DNA of 64,000 nucleotides from Sediminibacter sp. Hel_I_10 (GCF_000688335.1 NZ_JHZX01000001.1:310001-374000), one strand, 5' to 3'; shown: positions 25,511 to 34,797, counted from the stretch's first letter. A program made the numbers and translations. Notes: generated from the sequence alone by a model not told the origin.

Positions 25511-25950
25511 TTATTTTTTTGATTTTAGTTATTGTATCTAAGGTAGTAATCCTTTTTGGATAAAGGAAGATCAATTTAGAAATGTTTTTTTGTCAGTTGA
25601 ATAATGTTAAATAAATATCTGCTACATTTCTAGTGGATCTTACTGAAAAGATTTCTATTTGAACATAAGGTCTTGTTCTCTTTAACCGTTTATGATTTCA
25701 TACTGACCAATATTACTGATAATACAACAATCCCTATAGTTTTAAATTGTTTATTTTAATTCTAATTTTCCGTTTTATCATAATATGTACTCATTGATGC
25801 TAAAGCCTATTATTAAAAATGATTTGGACCTAGTATAGACTTTAAACTCGATTAAAGATGTTTTCGAAAGTTCGATTTTTAAATAAACGCTATTCAGCAT
25901 CTGGCTTATACATTCTCGGAAGCTGTATTTTTATCTTTTTTATTGGTTGC
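25511..25950. other. Non-coding stretch
   Basis: AT-rich, no gene found on either strand, no clear inverted repeats. It may contain the promoter of the small membrane gene at 25355-25510. Confidence 0.5.
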
Positions 25951-26184
25951 CTAATTCATAAATAATTTCATAATGTAACCATAGCCTAGTCCTGCTATGG
26001 ACCAAAGGATCACCCCTAACAACAGTGTTTTCCATGATATTTCTTGTTCATTATAATACGGAAAACCAATTGACATGATCAAAAACATCAAACCACCCCA
26101 AGTTAAACCTATTTTTATCCAACCCTTTTTATTAAATGGGTTTGGAATATGATCGAGGTTGATGTTCTCATATTTAATTTTAAT
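25951..26184 (-). CDS. Small conserved-looking membrane protein lacking an ATG start
   Basis: An open frame of 77 codons reads (I)KIKYENINLDHIPNPFNK, then GWIKIGLTWGGLMFLIMSIG, a loop FPYYNEQEISWKT, and a second helix LLLGVILWSIAGLGYGYIMK. Two clear membrane helices and a charged, proline-containing N-terminus are typical of small flavobacterial membrane proteins. The frame is open from a TAA at 26185-26187, but no ATG, GTG or TTG occurs before the first membrane helix. ATT codons stand at 26184 and 26178, where an ATG would be expected. Either ATT is used as a start, as in rare known cases, or the start codon was lost and this is a fresh pseudogene. The overlapping ATG at 26172 leads to only 18 codons in another frame. 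Confidence 0.55.
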   Translation of the reverse strand: MKIKYENINLDHIPNPFNKKGWIKIGLTWGGLMFLIMSIGFPYYNEQEISWKTLLLGVILWSIAGLGYGYIMKLFMN

Positions 26185-26655
26185 TTATTTCTATTGAAAT
26201 TTAGTCAAACGACTCCATCTATAATTGGATAAGATTTGTGATGACTTTAATATAGAAAAACAGTTAATTTATCAAAATGTGACCAGTATTGTAAACACCA
26301 ATAATCTGTTTACCGTAATCAGTTTTTTTTATCAAAAAAAAGTATTAATACTATCCGATTATTCATGAATAGCGTCCTCTTTCCAATTATTCTTGTTAGA
26401 AATATTTCAAGCGATTTTAATATTTACACATTCTTTCATCCCCTCTATTTCTATAAGATTAATAATAGTAAAGAGAGTTAGTAACGTAGTAATTATGAAT
26501 AAGACGAAAAAAAAAATGACCAATTAAGTAGGTTTTATCTTTATAAATAGCCATTATTAAAATTAAATAACGAGGATTTTTCAAAATAGCACGAAACTAG
26601 ATTGACATATAGACATCAGCTATCATCTATGTTCTAAATGAAGCTAATAAAAGAC
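26185..26655. other. Non-coding stretch
   Basis: AT-rich with homopolymer runs; no gene supported. Nothing of note apart from short A and T tracts. Confidence 0.5.
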
Positions 26656-26931
26656 CTAAGAATCAATAGCTTGTTCTTGGTCACTCTTGTTATATTTTTT
26701 ATGACTTATTTTCTTTTGCTCTAAAAGTGCATAAAATTTTCTAGGTGAGATTTTCAAGTCTTTAGTGATGTCTCTCACTTTTTTCTGTCCCTTTTTGTAA
26801 AGCTTCAAATTCTCGTTTACTTTTTTCTTGAAGTAGTGATTTTGTAATTTTTCCAAAATCTGCATTTCGGTTAAATTGGAATCACCGGCATAATTTTCGA
26901 TTTCAGTTTTTATAATTGATAAGTTACTCAT
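26656..26931 (-). CDS. Small helical protein with possible helix-turn-helix
   Basis: 91 residues when started at MSNLSI (26931). Longer versions with upstream ATG or TTG codons add only a weak lead. It is entirely helical and highly charged. The segment KVRDITKDLKISPRKFYALL (about 54-73) has the spacing of a helix-turn-helix, and the preceding EMQILEKLQNHYFKKKVNEN is a helical support. It could be a small DNA-binding protein or simply a helical bundle. No family is recognised and no operon partner is present. Confidence 0.55.
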   Translation of the reverse strand: MSNLSIIKTEIENYAGDSNLTEMQILEKLQNHYFKKKVNENLKLYKKGQKKVRDITKDLKISPRKFYALLEQKKISHKKYNKSDQEQAIDS

Positions 26932-26958
26932 AAGTCTCATTTTTAAGTTCAATCCCAA

Positions 26959-27287
26959 TTAAAGGTAACCTTTTTATAGGATACGTTGTGTGCTATATGC
27001 ATCAAATTTAGCAAACTTGACTAATTTTTACAAATGGAACCGTTCTGCGGATAGACAAGTGGTAAGCCCTTTAAACATTTAAAAGTATGTTTGTAAAAGA
27101 AGATGACCTTTAGAATATCTATCTAATATTAAAAAACCACGCTACTTATATCCAGTTATAGATCCATCAATCGTTCATATAATGAAATTTAACGTAACGT
27201 TTTTAACATTAGCCACAGAACGTTTGTTTTTCAAAGCCTAATGTTTACGGAAGTGATTTTCCGAAGATAAATCATAAGCTCTTTTTT
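26959..27287. other. Intergenic with attC-like fragment
   Basis: ACGTTGTGTGCTATATGC followed by ATCAAATTTAGCAAAC at about 26982-27017 matches the left arm and shared core of the attC-like repeats; the right half is not found. The rest shows no feature. Confidence 0.35.
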
Positions 27288-27944
27288 TTATTGACAAAAC
27301 AAATTATAATCTTCAACCAGTTCTTCGATATTATTTAACTCATATACTTCACCATCTAAATAATCCACTATTTTACGGCAATCCGAAAAATATTTCTTCG
27401 CTTTTAAAATCAGTCCTTCAAAACTATTTGGATCAACTAACAATGTTGCTTTTTCTTCTTCGTTTCTCATGACATAAAATTCAATGCCATCATAATAACG
27501 AGTTTCAAAATTAGAATTTGGATTGTCAGGAAAATTTGGATTAACAGAAAGAATATTTGCGGTAGTAGCAAATATACTAGTACTACTTAAAACTGTTCTA
27601 GCAAACAAGCTGGCATTTCCCTGAACAAGGAGTTCCATCAGTACAAATTTTTCCTTCTGGATTGGTACATATTTATAATGCACTGTAGCAAATTTTTCAT
27701 CTCCAAAAACTACTTCATCCACAGTATCACTTCCATATTTTTCAGTTTTATCTTTTCTATTTTTTCTGAATTTAAATTTTGTAGTTCCAATTGACATTAA
27801 GACGCCAGAATGCTTTGGAAACTTTACCCATCCCCTTAAAGACGTACTATTTTTCAAAATAACTACTGCAGGAGTCCATTCGTATTGCGCATAGGTTAAA
27901 GAAAAAGAAAGAATTGAAAACAATAGCAGTACCTGTTTTTTCAT
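27288..27944 (-). CDS. Secreted protein of unknown function
   Basis: 218 residues with a signal peptide (1-19, ending SLTYAQ). The mature part is probably beta-rich: WTPAVVILKNSTSLRGWVKF, KHSGVLMSIG, KFKFRKNRK, VDEVVFGDEKFATVHYKYVP, VLMELLVQGNASLFARTVL. It ends in a helical, acidic segment with two cysteines. The pattern 'add a line of text to the wall, then ask whether the key exceeds a threshold' is seen in many uncharacterised Bacteroidota exported proteins, but no family name can be given. Bordered on its upstream side by an attC-like repeat. Confidence 0.65.
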   Translation of the reverse strand: MKKQVLLLFSILSFSLTYAQYEWTPAVVILKNSTSLRGWVKFPKHSGVLMSIGTTKFKFRKNRKDKTEKYGSDTVDEVVFGDEKFATVHYKYVPIQKEKFVLMELLVQGNASLFARTVLSSTSIFATTANILSVNPNFPDNPNSNFETRYYDGIEFYVMRNEEEKATLLVDPNSFEGLILKAKKYFSDCRKIVDYLDGEVYELNNIEELVEDYNLFCQ

Positions 27945-27984
27945 AGCTTAGGTCAAGTATTTACAACCCTTAATTTGGGTTTGT

Positions 27985-28065
27985 GGTGTGTTTAAAGATT
28001 GAAATTTACAAATAAAATCCAGATAGAAAATCCGATAGGATTTCACTGCAAGCCTTTTGATCCAT
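27985..28065 (-). repeat. Degraded attC-like repeat
   Basis: TTTACAAATAAAATCCAGAT and the variable hairpin GAAAATCC-GATA-GGATTTC followed by GCAAGCC correspond to the centre and right half of the other copies. The outer arms are lost. It separates 27288-27944 and 28105-29220. Confidence 0.4.
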
Positions 28066-28104
28066 GATATGGCCTAATACTCTATTTTATAATTTCTTAT
28101 TTAA

Positions 28105-29220
28105 TTAATCCTTGACTATTTTTTTAACATCATAGGTGCCGTCTTTCAAATTAATTTTAACCAAATAAAACCCCTTACTAAGTTTTGAAATATTTACTGT
28201 TTTGGCATGTCCTTTATAAACAAGTCTAGATTTTGTGTCATAGATTTCTACAGAGCTAAAATGTGATGATTCAATAAATATAACATCTTGAGCAGGATTT
28301 GGATATAGACTATTTGTTGCCATGTCAGGATTGGTATGAGACAAGACATTATCATTTGTGGTAAATGAAATTAATTTCCCGTTACTAGATAGCGGAGCGA
28401 AACTAAAAGATTCGGAAATCACAAAATAACGATTCGCCTCAATATATGTTATGGCCTCTACTTGTTCAAAGCCTAGACTCGTTAGTAAAGTTTGAATGTT
28501 AGTCCCTGAAAAAATATCATTATTTGTAAATATCTGACTAACCCAAACTAAGGGTTGTAATATTGAATTATAGCCAATTAAATATACTTTTCCTGAAAAC
28601 GGATTGTAGGTAGCTCCTGTAATCAGGCCACCGCTATCCAACGTTGTCGCTAAGGGCTGTACAGTATATGATCCCGTGCTTTTTGGGATGGCGTAGGCCT
28701 TTGTTACACCATCGATCCAATTCTTGGTAAATAAAATCAAGTCATCTTCATCAAAAGAAATTAATGCCTCAGCATCCCATTTTGTAGCATTAGGATGAGG
28801 CGTAAAATCAATTTGATCTAAATAGTTGAAATGTATTATTTCTGCAGTTACATTAATGGCGTTGAGATAGTCATTCTTACCGATTTTATAAATTTTTAAA
28901 TCAGTTCTATCCCCGCTATTATTACCGATGTCGCCAATGTAAATTGAGGTCTCATCATGAGTGATATCTTCCCAGTCTATATTAGTGGCGTTGGTGACTG
29001 TTACCATTCTTGTAACAGTTCCTGAAATGGTATCTAACTCATGAAGTGTGTTAGCATTGCCCGAGTCGTTGTGGGTTATTAGCTTATCATTAAAAAAAAT
29101 AATACCTGATGATTCTTCTAGAGAAGCTGGCAAATCAAATTTCTCTTGAATATTTGTTATTTGCGCTATTGCATGGAACGTCCCTAAAACAAAAGCAGAT
29201 ATTAAAATTATTTTTTTCAT
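28105..29220 (-). CDS. Secreted protein with type IX sorting domain (type A)
   Basis: 371 residues. A signal peptide (1-19, MKKIILISAFVLGTFHAIAQ) is followed by a repeat-containing beta-rich region (about 25-280) with propeller-like blades such as GGLITGATYNPFSGKVYLIG and WEDITHDETSIYIGDIGN. The last 75 residues form a type A sorting domain (NSLYPNPAQDVIFIES, VEIYDTKSRLVYKG, ISKLSKGFYLVKINLKDG), which directs export by the type IX system, after which the domain is removed. The body is similar in style to SdiA-regulated/esterase-like beta-propellers of unknown function. It lies in the cassette-rich region with attC-like repeats on both sides, so it may be a large cassette gene. Confidence 0.88.
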   Translation of the reverse strand: MKKIILISAFVLGTFHAIAQITNIQEKFDLPASLEESSGIIFFNDKLITHNDSGNANTLHELDTISGTVTRMVTVTNATNIDWEDITHDETSIYIGDIGNNSGDRTDLKIYKIGKNDYLNAINVTAEIIHFNYLDQIDFTPHPNATKWDAEALISFDEDDLILFTKNWIDGVTKAYAIPKSTGSYTVQPLATTLDSGGLITGATYNPFSGKVYLIGYNSILQPLVWVSQIFTNNDIFSGTNIQTLLTSLGFEQVEAITYIEANRYFVISESFSFAPLSSNGKLISFTTNDNVLSHTNPDMATNSLYPNPAQDVIFIESSHFSSVEIYDTKSRLVYKGHAKTVNISKLSKGFYLVKINLKDGTYDVKKIVKD

Positions 29221-29329
29221 TTAGTTTATTTAGAGCTTCGTTTCGGTTTTTTAATAACAATCCAATATAGCTTTATAAGTTGAATTACCCATAATCTTAT
29301 ATACAGCTTATGGATTATATTATTGCTAA

Positions 29330-29465
29330 CTTTATTGTATAAGATAAGTTGAAGAGGCTAAGCAAATAATTTTAAACCTGCCTGCTAAAAAGAAGATGGA
29401 ACCGGAATGGAACATCTGCGAGTCCCGATAGTGATCGGGGTCCGCAAAAAAGGCTTGAGCCAGCA
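29330..29465 (-). repeat. Degraded attC-like repeat with GC-rich central hairpin
   Basis: The right arm CAGCAATAAATTATATACTG is well kept, the left TTGTATAAGATAAGTTGAAG is changed, and the variable hairpin is GTCCCGATAGTGATCGGGGTC. It lies just past the 3' end of gene 29471-30052. Confidence 0.45.
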
Positions 29466-29470
29466 ATAAA

Positions 29471-30052
29471 TTATATACTGTGCTGTGTGCTAGCTTTTAT
29501 TATTTTTCTAAATATTAATTCCTCCAAAAGCGCAATTGTAATGGTTCGTGATAATTCAAATTGTTTAAGTTCTGTGGGGTGATATTTAGATTCCATAAGA
29601 ACCACTTTTTGTCCGAACTTAATGTTTGGGTTTTGATACCTGTTAAAACTCTCGATTGAGATTTCCAAATCCGTCAGGGTTTTCATTAAATTCTCAATGT
29701 CGGCTAAGGGAAGTAAGCCTTTAACTTCCATTCTATGAGCATTAATATTGATATTTGTTTTTCGTTTGATCCATCTATTCCAAAGCGAGTTTCTTCTCAT
29801 TTTCAATCCCACATTTTGGGTGAGCTCAACTGGAACAACAATCATCATTTGATGACCTAAATTGAAAGACGAGCCATAATCTGCGGATTTGTTGAATTTA
29901 TATTCATAGAAAATCTCAAAATCATTGAATTTCTCTTTTGCTTGGCAAATGTTTTGTTTTCCATAAAAATAATTTCTCTCGTTCTTTTCTACGATAAGAT
30001 GATTCATATCAGTGAACTTTTGCCAATTTTCAGATATGTTTTTCCAGTTCAC
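29471..30052 (-). CDS. Hypothetical protein
   Basis: 193 residues, starting with GTG at 30052 (MNWKNISENW). An internal ATG at codon 16 (MNHLIV) would shorten it. Soluble, mixed alpha/beta, with aromatic-rich strands (NYFYGKQNICQAKEKFNDFE, FEIFYEYKF, SSFNLGHQMMIVVPVELTQN) and a helical C-terminus (TITIALLEELIFRKIIKAS). No family recognised and no catalytic motif apparent. Both sides carry attC-like repeats, so it is probably a cassette gene. Confidence 0.65.
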   Translation of the reverse strand: MNWKNISENWQKFTDMNHLIVEKNERNYFYGKQNICQAKEKFNDFEIFYEYKFNKSADYGSSFNLGHQMMIVVPVELTQNVGLKMRRNSLWNRWIKRKTNININAHRMEVKGLLPLADIENLMKTLTDLEISIESFNRYQNPNIKFGQKVVLMESKYHPTELKQFELSRTITIALLEELIFRKIIKASTQHSI

Positions 30053-30064
30053 AGTCTTTTTTGC

Positions 30065-30225
30065 TTGTAAGAAACTTTATTATGTATGCCTTCTTGAGAG
30101 TTTCAAGAATCCAATTTACCAAAAACAATTTGAATAGATAATTCGCGAGTCGCGTTAGGTCTCGGGATTTACAAGTGGACTAGAACTAAAAATTAATCAT
30201 ATACTGTGTTGGCTGAAGTTTTTTA
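30065..30225 (-). repeat. Degraded attC-like repeat
   Basis: The shared core CCAATTTACCAAAAACAATT, a changed variable hairpin and the right arm AATTAATCATATACTGTG followed by GTTGGC are visible. The gene on its right side is on the opposite strand, unlike most of the array. Confidence 0.45.
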
Positions 30226-30252
30226 TATTCAGTAAATTTGTATTTTAGGCAG

Positions 30253-31020
30253 GTGGAAGAACAAGGCTACATAGAGTTAAGAGTAACTAATAAGGACAAT
30301 ACTTTAAGTCCTAGAGACATTGATATAAATGAGGTTAAAGATTTTATATCAGATATAGAGTCTTTCTTATATCCAAACCGAAAGTAAAAACAAAATCGAC
30401 CACAAATTTCATATGATATTGAGGAAGGCTCTGCTAAACATAAATTCTTTTTATCAATTACAGCGGTTATTTTGTTCAATGGATTAACAAATGAGATTAA
30501 AAACAGAAATAACCTTGATTTTTTAGATTATAAAAGACAGTCAATTATTGACAAATTTCAAAAGAAAGCAGTAAAGGAAGGCTACGTAATTGAGTTTAAT
30601 AATTCAATTTCCAACGAACTCTCATTAATTATTGATTATAATACTGATTTTGAAATGATTGCACCAGATTTTTATCAAAGTGAATTTTATCTATATGGTG
30701 AAATTTATCAGGAAGGTGGAAAAAACCCTAATCTTCATATAAGTACCAAGAAGTATGGAAATCTAACAATTTCTGCCACTAAAGAGCAGATAATGGATGG
30801 TGAGAAAAAAACATATAAACCTTATGGAATTAAAGTTCTAGGTAAAAAAAGTTTTGAAGATGATTCCTTAACGGATTTAGAATTAATAGAATTCATTCAA
30901 TATAAGCCTGTTTTTAACAAATCACTTTTAGATAAAGTAATTGAAAAAGCTTCTACTAATTTAAGCAAAATAACAAACGTAGACACTTGGTTAGATGATA
31001 TTAAAGCTGAAGGACTATGA
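30253..31020 (+). pseudogene. Broken gene next to a PIN domain gene (antitoxin-like position)
   Basis: Read from GTG at 30253, one frame continues to 31020 except for a single TAA at 30385-30387. Before it the frame codes VEEQGYIELRVTNKDNTLSP and an acidic helix; after it, RPQISYDIEEGSAKHKFFLS and a mixed alpha/beta domain up to WLDDIKAEGL. The two halves fit as one protein of about 255 residues. A short downstream restart from 30472 is possible but would miss the first third. It overlaps the PIN gene by 4 bp (ATGA type), the coupling usual for toxin-antitoxin or guard pairs. It is the only cassette-region gene pair on the plus strand, and both members are broken. Confidence 0.65.
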
Positions 31021-31488
31021 AAGGAATGAATAGTGTTCTTTTAGATAGTTCCTTTTGTATTCGTTTATTAAAGTCAGATGCGGATTTTCACCAAAATACA
31101 GTAGATTATTTTGAGTATTTTTTAGAAAATCGAATTGAAATGTATCTTTCTACTATTGTTGTTAGTGAATATGCAGTCGGTGACAATCCAGATAATTTGC
31201 TTTCTTTAAATTCATTCCGCTTATTAGAATTTGATTATGCAGATGCTAAATTTGCTGGTCAATTTTTAGCAACTTGGAAAATTCGGTGATTTCGGTGATA
31301 GAAAAGTAGTAATAAATGATATTAAATTATTTTCTCAAATTCACAATAGAAATATTGATGCATTTGTAACGAAAGACAGAAAATCATTAACGAAAATGAT
31401 TAAACCTCTATCTGATTCTCATAATTTAAGTTTTGAGTTTATTGACTTATCTATTACGTTAAATGATAAATTAGGAAGGTTGTTTTAA
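31017..31488 (+). pseudogene. PIN-domain (VapC-like) nuclease gene with a frameshift
   Basis: The first frame reads MNSVLLDSSFCIRLLK ... VVSEYAVGDN ... FDYADAKFAGQF and stops at 31289. The frame one base later takes over at LGKFGDRKVVINDIKLFSQI ... IDAFVTKDRKSLTKM and ends with TAA at 31486-31488. Put together these make a PIN domain with the expected acidic residues (D in LLDSS, E in VSEYA, D in VINDIK, D in VTKD). The break lies near 31258-31275. A 9-bp tandem duplication TTCGGTGAT-TTCGGTGAT at about 31283 keeps the frame and is a separate change. PIN domains of this type cut RNA. The product is most likely inactive. Confidence 0.75.
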
Positions 31489-31499
31489 ATTACAGTCAA

Positions 31500-31615
31500 T
31501 GTAATAGTATATGTTTAGTTGCAATCTTAAGAAACTAAATTAGTAAAAGAAAAGGAACTTAAGGGAAATTCGTAGTATTTTTAGAGTATACAAGCTACAG
31601 ACAACTAACATAAAC
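31500..31615 (-). repeat. Strongly degraded attC-like repeat
   Basis: GTATATGTTTAGTTGCAATC, AACTAAATTAGTAAAAG and CAAGCTACAGACAACTAAC keep the order of arm, core and arm seen elsewhere, with poor pairing. It lies between the broken PIN gene and the gene at 31634. Confidence 0.35.
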
Positions 31616-31633
31616 CAAGTCGTAAAACATTTT

Positions 31634-32065
31634 CTATTTTAATATTTGCTCGATTAAACCGTTGTTAATCTCCTCGGTGTTTAATTTTATATATCGATAA
31701 GATTTGACTTTAGAGTTGTCAAGTTCCAAAATCAATAATTTATTTTTATTCGAGTAAGTAATTCCATTATCGAAAGTCAGAAAGTCATTCCCGAATTTCG
31801 ATTCCAATTCTATTTTTGAAAATCCGATGAGATTAGCTTCTCCTAAATCAGCATCTTTATTAAAAATTCTTAATTCAATTAGAATTTCAGTTTGGTCTTC
31901 GTATTTATGTTTATTTTCTCTGTGTTTATAAACTATGATTTGGTCTATTTTTTTTGGGTCATCAAATTTTTCGGCTGGATAATAATAAACATAAAAAATA
32001 GAGTCTTCTATTTTTGGTTTAAAGTAGAATTCAGTCCCACTTGTAATGCTCGTTGTAAATCGCAT
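31634..32065 (-). CDS. Hypothetical protein
   Basis: 143 residues from the ATG at 32065, which has an A/G-rich ribosome-binding stretch (AAGAAAGAG) directly in front. An upstream TTG at 32119 would overlap the preceding gene and is less likely. Soluble, with predicted strands FYFKPKIEDSIFYVYYYP, KIDQIIVYKHREN, EILIELRIFNK, and the run SKIELESKFGNDFLTFDNG, which recalls small uncharacterised periplasmic or cytosolic domains. No family recognised. It follows the small membrane protein gene 32094-32372 with a 28-bp gap, so the two may form one unit. Confidence 0.6.
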   Translation of the reverse strand: MRFTTSITSGTEFYFKPKIEDSIFYVYYYPAEKFDDPKKIDQIIVYKHRENKHKYEDQTEILIELRIFNKDADLGEANLIGFSKIELESKFGNDFLTFDNGITYSNKNKLLILELDNSKVKSYRYIKLNTEEINNGLIEQILK

Positions 32066-32093
32066 CTCTTTCTTTTTCTTATAAGCTAAAATA

Positions 32094-32372
32094 TCAATCG
32101 GATTTTTCGAGAAATTCAATCAGATGGATGTTATTTATAGGTTCTGCTTGCTGATTTTTGAAAATTTCAGTTTCATTTTTAAATTGTTCAGGTTCGTATT
32201 TGTCTTGGATTGCGGTTATTCCCAAAAGCAAAAATCCAATTAAGAATATTGCACCAATCGAAACTATAATTAATAATATTTTTAGGACTTTTCTCAAATG
32301 TTGTACAACTCCTTTTACCCAATCAAATATAGGTCCTTTAAAACCTAAAACCCTCTCAAAAATACATCTCAT
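32094..32372 (-). CDS. Small single-pass membrane protein
   Basis: 92 residues from the ATG at 32372 (MRCIFERVLG). The frame is open further to 32408, but that start codon lies inside the katG terminator hairpin and is rejected. An amphipathic, basic N-terminal part (GPIFDWVKGVVQHLRKVLK) leads into one membrane helix (LLIIVSIGAIFLIGFLLLGI, about 33-52), and an acidic, Q/N-rich outer or cytosolic tail follows. No family is recognised. It is the gene immediately in front of 31634-32065 and probably co-transcribed with it. Confidence 0.5.
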   Translation of the reverse strand: MRCIFERVLGFKGPIFDWVKGVVQHLRKVLKILLIIVSIGAIFLIGFLLLGITAIQDKYEPEQFKNETEIFKNQQAEPINNIHLIEFLEKSD

Positions 32373-32374
32373 TA

Positions 32375-32410
32375 AAATGCCCGATAGTATTTTAAAACTA
32401 TCGGGCATTT
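32375..32410 (-). terminator. Strong terminator of katG
   Basis: AAATGCCCGATAGT (32375-32388) and ACTATCGGGCATTT (32397-32410) form a perfect 14-bp stem around an 8-nt A/T loop, 23 bp after the stop of katG on the minus strand. Symmetrical A and T ends allow action in both directions. Confidence 0.75.
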
Positions 32411-32432
32411 AGATAACATGATGTAGGTTGAG

Positions 32433-34730
32433 TTATTCGTCTTTTACATCGTAACGGTCATGCATCATCACTTTATCCCAAGCGGCCACAAAATCATGCA
32501 CAAAACGTTCTTGAGCATCATCTGCTGCATATACTTCGGCAATGTTGCGCAGTTGCGCATTAGATCCAAAAATAAGGTCGCAACGTGTTGCGGTATATTT
32601 AGTTTCTCCATTAGCTCTATGGTTCAGGTCAAAAAGCATTTCGTCAGAACTTTTAGGAACCCACTCATAGTCCATACTGGTCAATACTTGGAAAAAATCT
32701 GTGGTCAATTGTCCTGGTCTATCGGTAAACACCCCATGTTTAGAATGATCAAAATTTTGATCTAATACACGAAGTCCGCCTACTAAAACCGTCCACTCTG
32801 GAGCAGAAAGTGCTAACAGTTGCGCTCGGTCCAAAAATATACGCTCTGGAGGAACGTTGTATCCAATACTACTATCGTGGTAATTTTTAAATCCGTCAGA
32901 TACTGGTTTTAGCCAATCAAAACTTTCTACATCTGTTTGTTCTGGCAAGGCATCTGTACGCCCAGCAGTAAACGGTACGTTGACATTAAAACCAGCATCT
33001 TTTGCTGCTTTCTCTACCCCTACACAACCACCGAGTACAATTAAATCTGCAAGAGAGACGTCTTTGTTTCCAGATTGATTAGATTTAAAATTAGCTTTAA
33101 TCTCTTTGAGTTTACTGAGTACTGTATTAAGTTCTTGAGGTCTGTTTAAATCCCAGTTATTTTGAGGTTCTAAAGCAATACGTGCACCATTGGCTCCACC
33201 ACGCTTGTCTGAATGGCGGTAAACAGAGGCAGCAGACCATGCGGCATTTACCAAAGCAGAAACACCTAAACCACTATGTAAAAGCTCTTGCTTTAAATTA
33301 GCAATATCACTCGCCTCAATGAGATCATAATCTCTCGCCGGCACTGGATCTTGCCATAACATATCTTGAGCAGGCACTTCTGGACCTAAATAACGGTCCT
33401 TAGGCCCCATATCACGGTGCGTTAATTTGTACCAAGCTTTTGAAAATGCATCTGTAAAATAATCAAAATCATTGAGAAATTTTTCGCATATGGCTTTATA
33501 GGCTGGATCTACTTTTAAAGCCAAGTCAGAGGTCATCATCATCAAATCTTCCATCTTGCCATCAACGTGTGCATCTGGCGTTTTAGGCGCACTAGGATCT
33601 ACTGGGGTCCACTGTATGGCTCCCGCAGGACTTTCTTTCTTTTTCCAATCAAACTTAAAGAGATTAATTAGGTAATTGTTATCCCATTGTGTTGGATCTG
33701 GCGTCCAAGAACCTTCAATACCGTTGGTCATGGTGTACTTTCCAAATCCGGTTCCTTCAGGATTTTGCCATCCCATACCCATCGCTTGTATAGGTGCTGC
33801 CTCTGGCGCTGGACCTATTTTATCGGCACTTACTTTACCGTGACTTTTTCCGAAGGCATGTCCTCCCGCAATCAAGGCTACGGTCTCTTCATCATCCATT
33901 GCCATACGTTTAAAGGATTCTCTTATGGCTCGGGCAGAATCCATAGGGTCTCCATTACCGCCTGGTCCTTCAGGATTGACATAAATTAATGCTTGGTGTG
34001 TTGCTGCTAATGGGTTTTCGAGATCTCGATTATCGTCAGAAGGTGCTCCTTTCCATCGTAATGTTTGGGTTACCATTTCTTCTGGATGGCCATCATAGTA
34101 CTCTCCTACTTTAGATTCCTTAAACGGTTTACCATTCCAAAATTCTGGTCCCCAATAGGTACTGCGGTCTGGTTCCCATGCATCGCGACGTCCTCCTCCA
34201 TAACCAAAGGTAGGAAAGCCCATAATTTCTAAAGCGCAATTACCAGTTAAGACAATAAGGTCTGCCCAAGATAATGCTGCTCCATATTTTTTCTTAATGG
34301 GCCAAATGAGTCGGCGTGACTTATCAATATTACCATTATCCCACCAAGAATTGATTGGTGCAAAACGTTGCATGGCTTGCCCTGCACCACCTCGACCATC
34401 TTCAATACGGTAAGTACCGGCAGAGTGCCAAGCCATACGTATCATTTGAGGACCGTAATTATCATAATCTGCAGGCCACCATTCTTTAGAGTCTACCAAA
34501 AGCGCTTTAATGTCTTGTTTGAGCTGCTGATAATCGATATTGTTGAATGCTGCTTTATAGTCTTCATCACTTAAAGGGTTGGCAACAGGTTGTTCTTGAT
34601 GTAATAATTCTACTTGCAAACGATTGGGCCACCAATCATCTGCTTGTGGAGAGGTTCCTAATGCTCCGCCTACGCGGGTTCCTCTAAATGGGCATTTTCC
34701 CATACCATCTCCATGATCCATATCTTTCAT
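32433..34730 (-). CDS. katG: Catalase-peroxidase KatG
   Basis: 765 residues, slightly longer than usual, with the two-domain layout of KatG. The distal haem pocket Arg98, Trp101 and His102 lies in [13 protein letters not shown]. The Trp-Tyr-Met crosslink partners are Trp101, Tyr250 (LIYVNPEG) and Met276 (RMAMDD), and the proximal ligand is His291 ([10 protein letters not shown]). The C-terminal half repeats the fold without haem ligands, as in the whole family. No signal peptide, so cytoplasmic. It breaks down H2O2 to water and oxygen and can oxidise organic donors. All active-site residues are present. It is a single-gene unit with a strong terminator and a palindrome 54-67 bp before the start that may be a regulatory site. 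Confidence 0.98.
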   Translation of the reverse strand: MKDMDHGDGMGKCPFRGTRVGGALGTSPQADDWWPNRLQVELLHQEQPVANPLSDEDYKAAFNNIDYQQLKQDIKALLVDSKEWWPADYDNYGPQMIRMAWHSAGTYRIEDGRGGAGQAMQRFAPINSWWDNGNIDKSRRLIWPIKKKYGAALSWADLIVLTGNCALEIMGFPTFGYGGGRRDAWEPDRSTYWGPEFWNGKPFKESKVGEYYDGHPEEMVTQTLRWKGAPSDDNRDLENPLAATHQALIYVNPEGPGGNGDPMDSARAIRESFKRMAMDDEETVALIAGGHAFGKSHGKVSADKIGPAPEAAPIQAMGMGWQNPEGTGFGKYTMTNGIEGSWTPDPTQWDNNYLINLFKFDWKKKESPAGAIQWTPVDPSAPKTPDAHVDGKMEDLMMMTSDLALKVDPAYKAICEKFLNDFDYFTDAFSKAWYKLTHRDMGPKDRYLGPEVPAQDMLWQDPVPARDYDLIEASDIANLKQELLHSGLGVSALVNAAWSAASVYRHSDKRGGANGARIALEPQNNWDLNRPQELNTVLSKLKEIKANFKSNQSGNKDVSLADLIVLGGCVGVEKAAKDAGFNVNVPFTAGRTDALPEQTDVESFDWLKPVSDGFKNYHDSSIGYNVPPERIFLDRAQLLALSAPEWTVLVGGLRVLDQNFDHSKHGVFTDRPGQLTTDFFQVLTSMDYEWVPKSSDEMLFDLNHRANGETKYTATRCDLIFGSNAQLRNIAEVYAADDAQERFVHDFVAAWDKVMMHDRYDVKDE

Positions 34731-34783
34731 AATATTTTAATTTGATTTATTATTTATAATCATTAAAAAAACCATTGCCGTTT

Positions 34784-34797
34784 AAATGATATCATTT
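34784..34797. promoter_or_regulatory. Palindrome in front of katG
   Basis: AAATGATATCATTT is a perfect 14-bp palindrome, 54-67 bp before the katG start codon, within the expected promoter region. It could be the binding site of a peroxide regulator, but it matches no consensus I can name with confidence. Confidence 0.35.

Noticed and set aside
10835-31615. Repeats as a CRISPR array
   Set aside because: The repeats are about 110-135 bp, diverged, folded and separated by whole genes. There are no short regular repeats, equal spacers or cas genes.
32373-32408. Upstream start of the small membrane protein
   Set aside because: This start codon lies inside the perfect katG terminator hairpin. The ATG at 32372 is a better choice.
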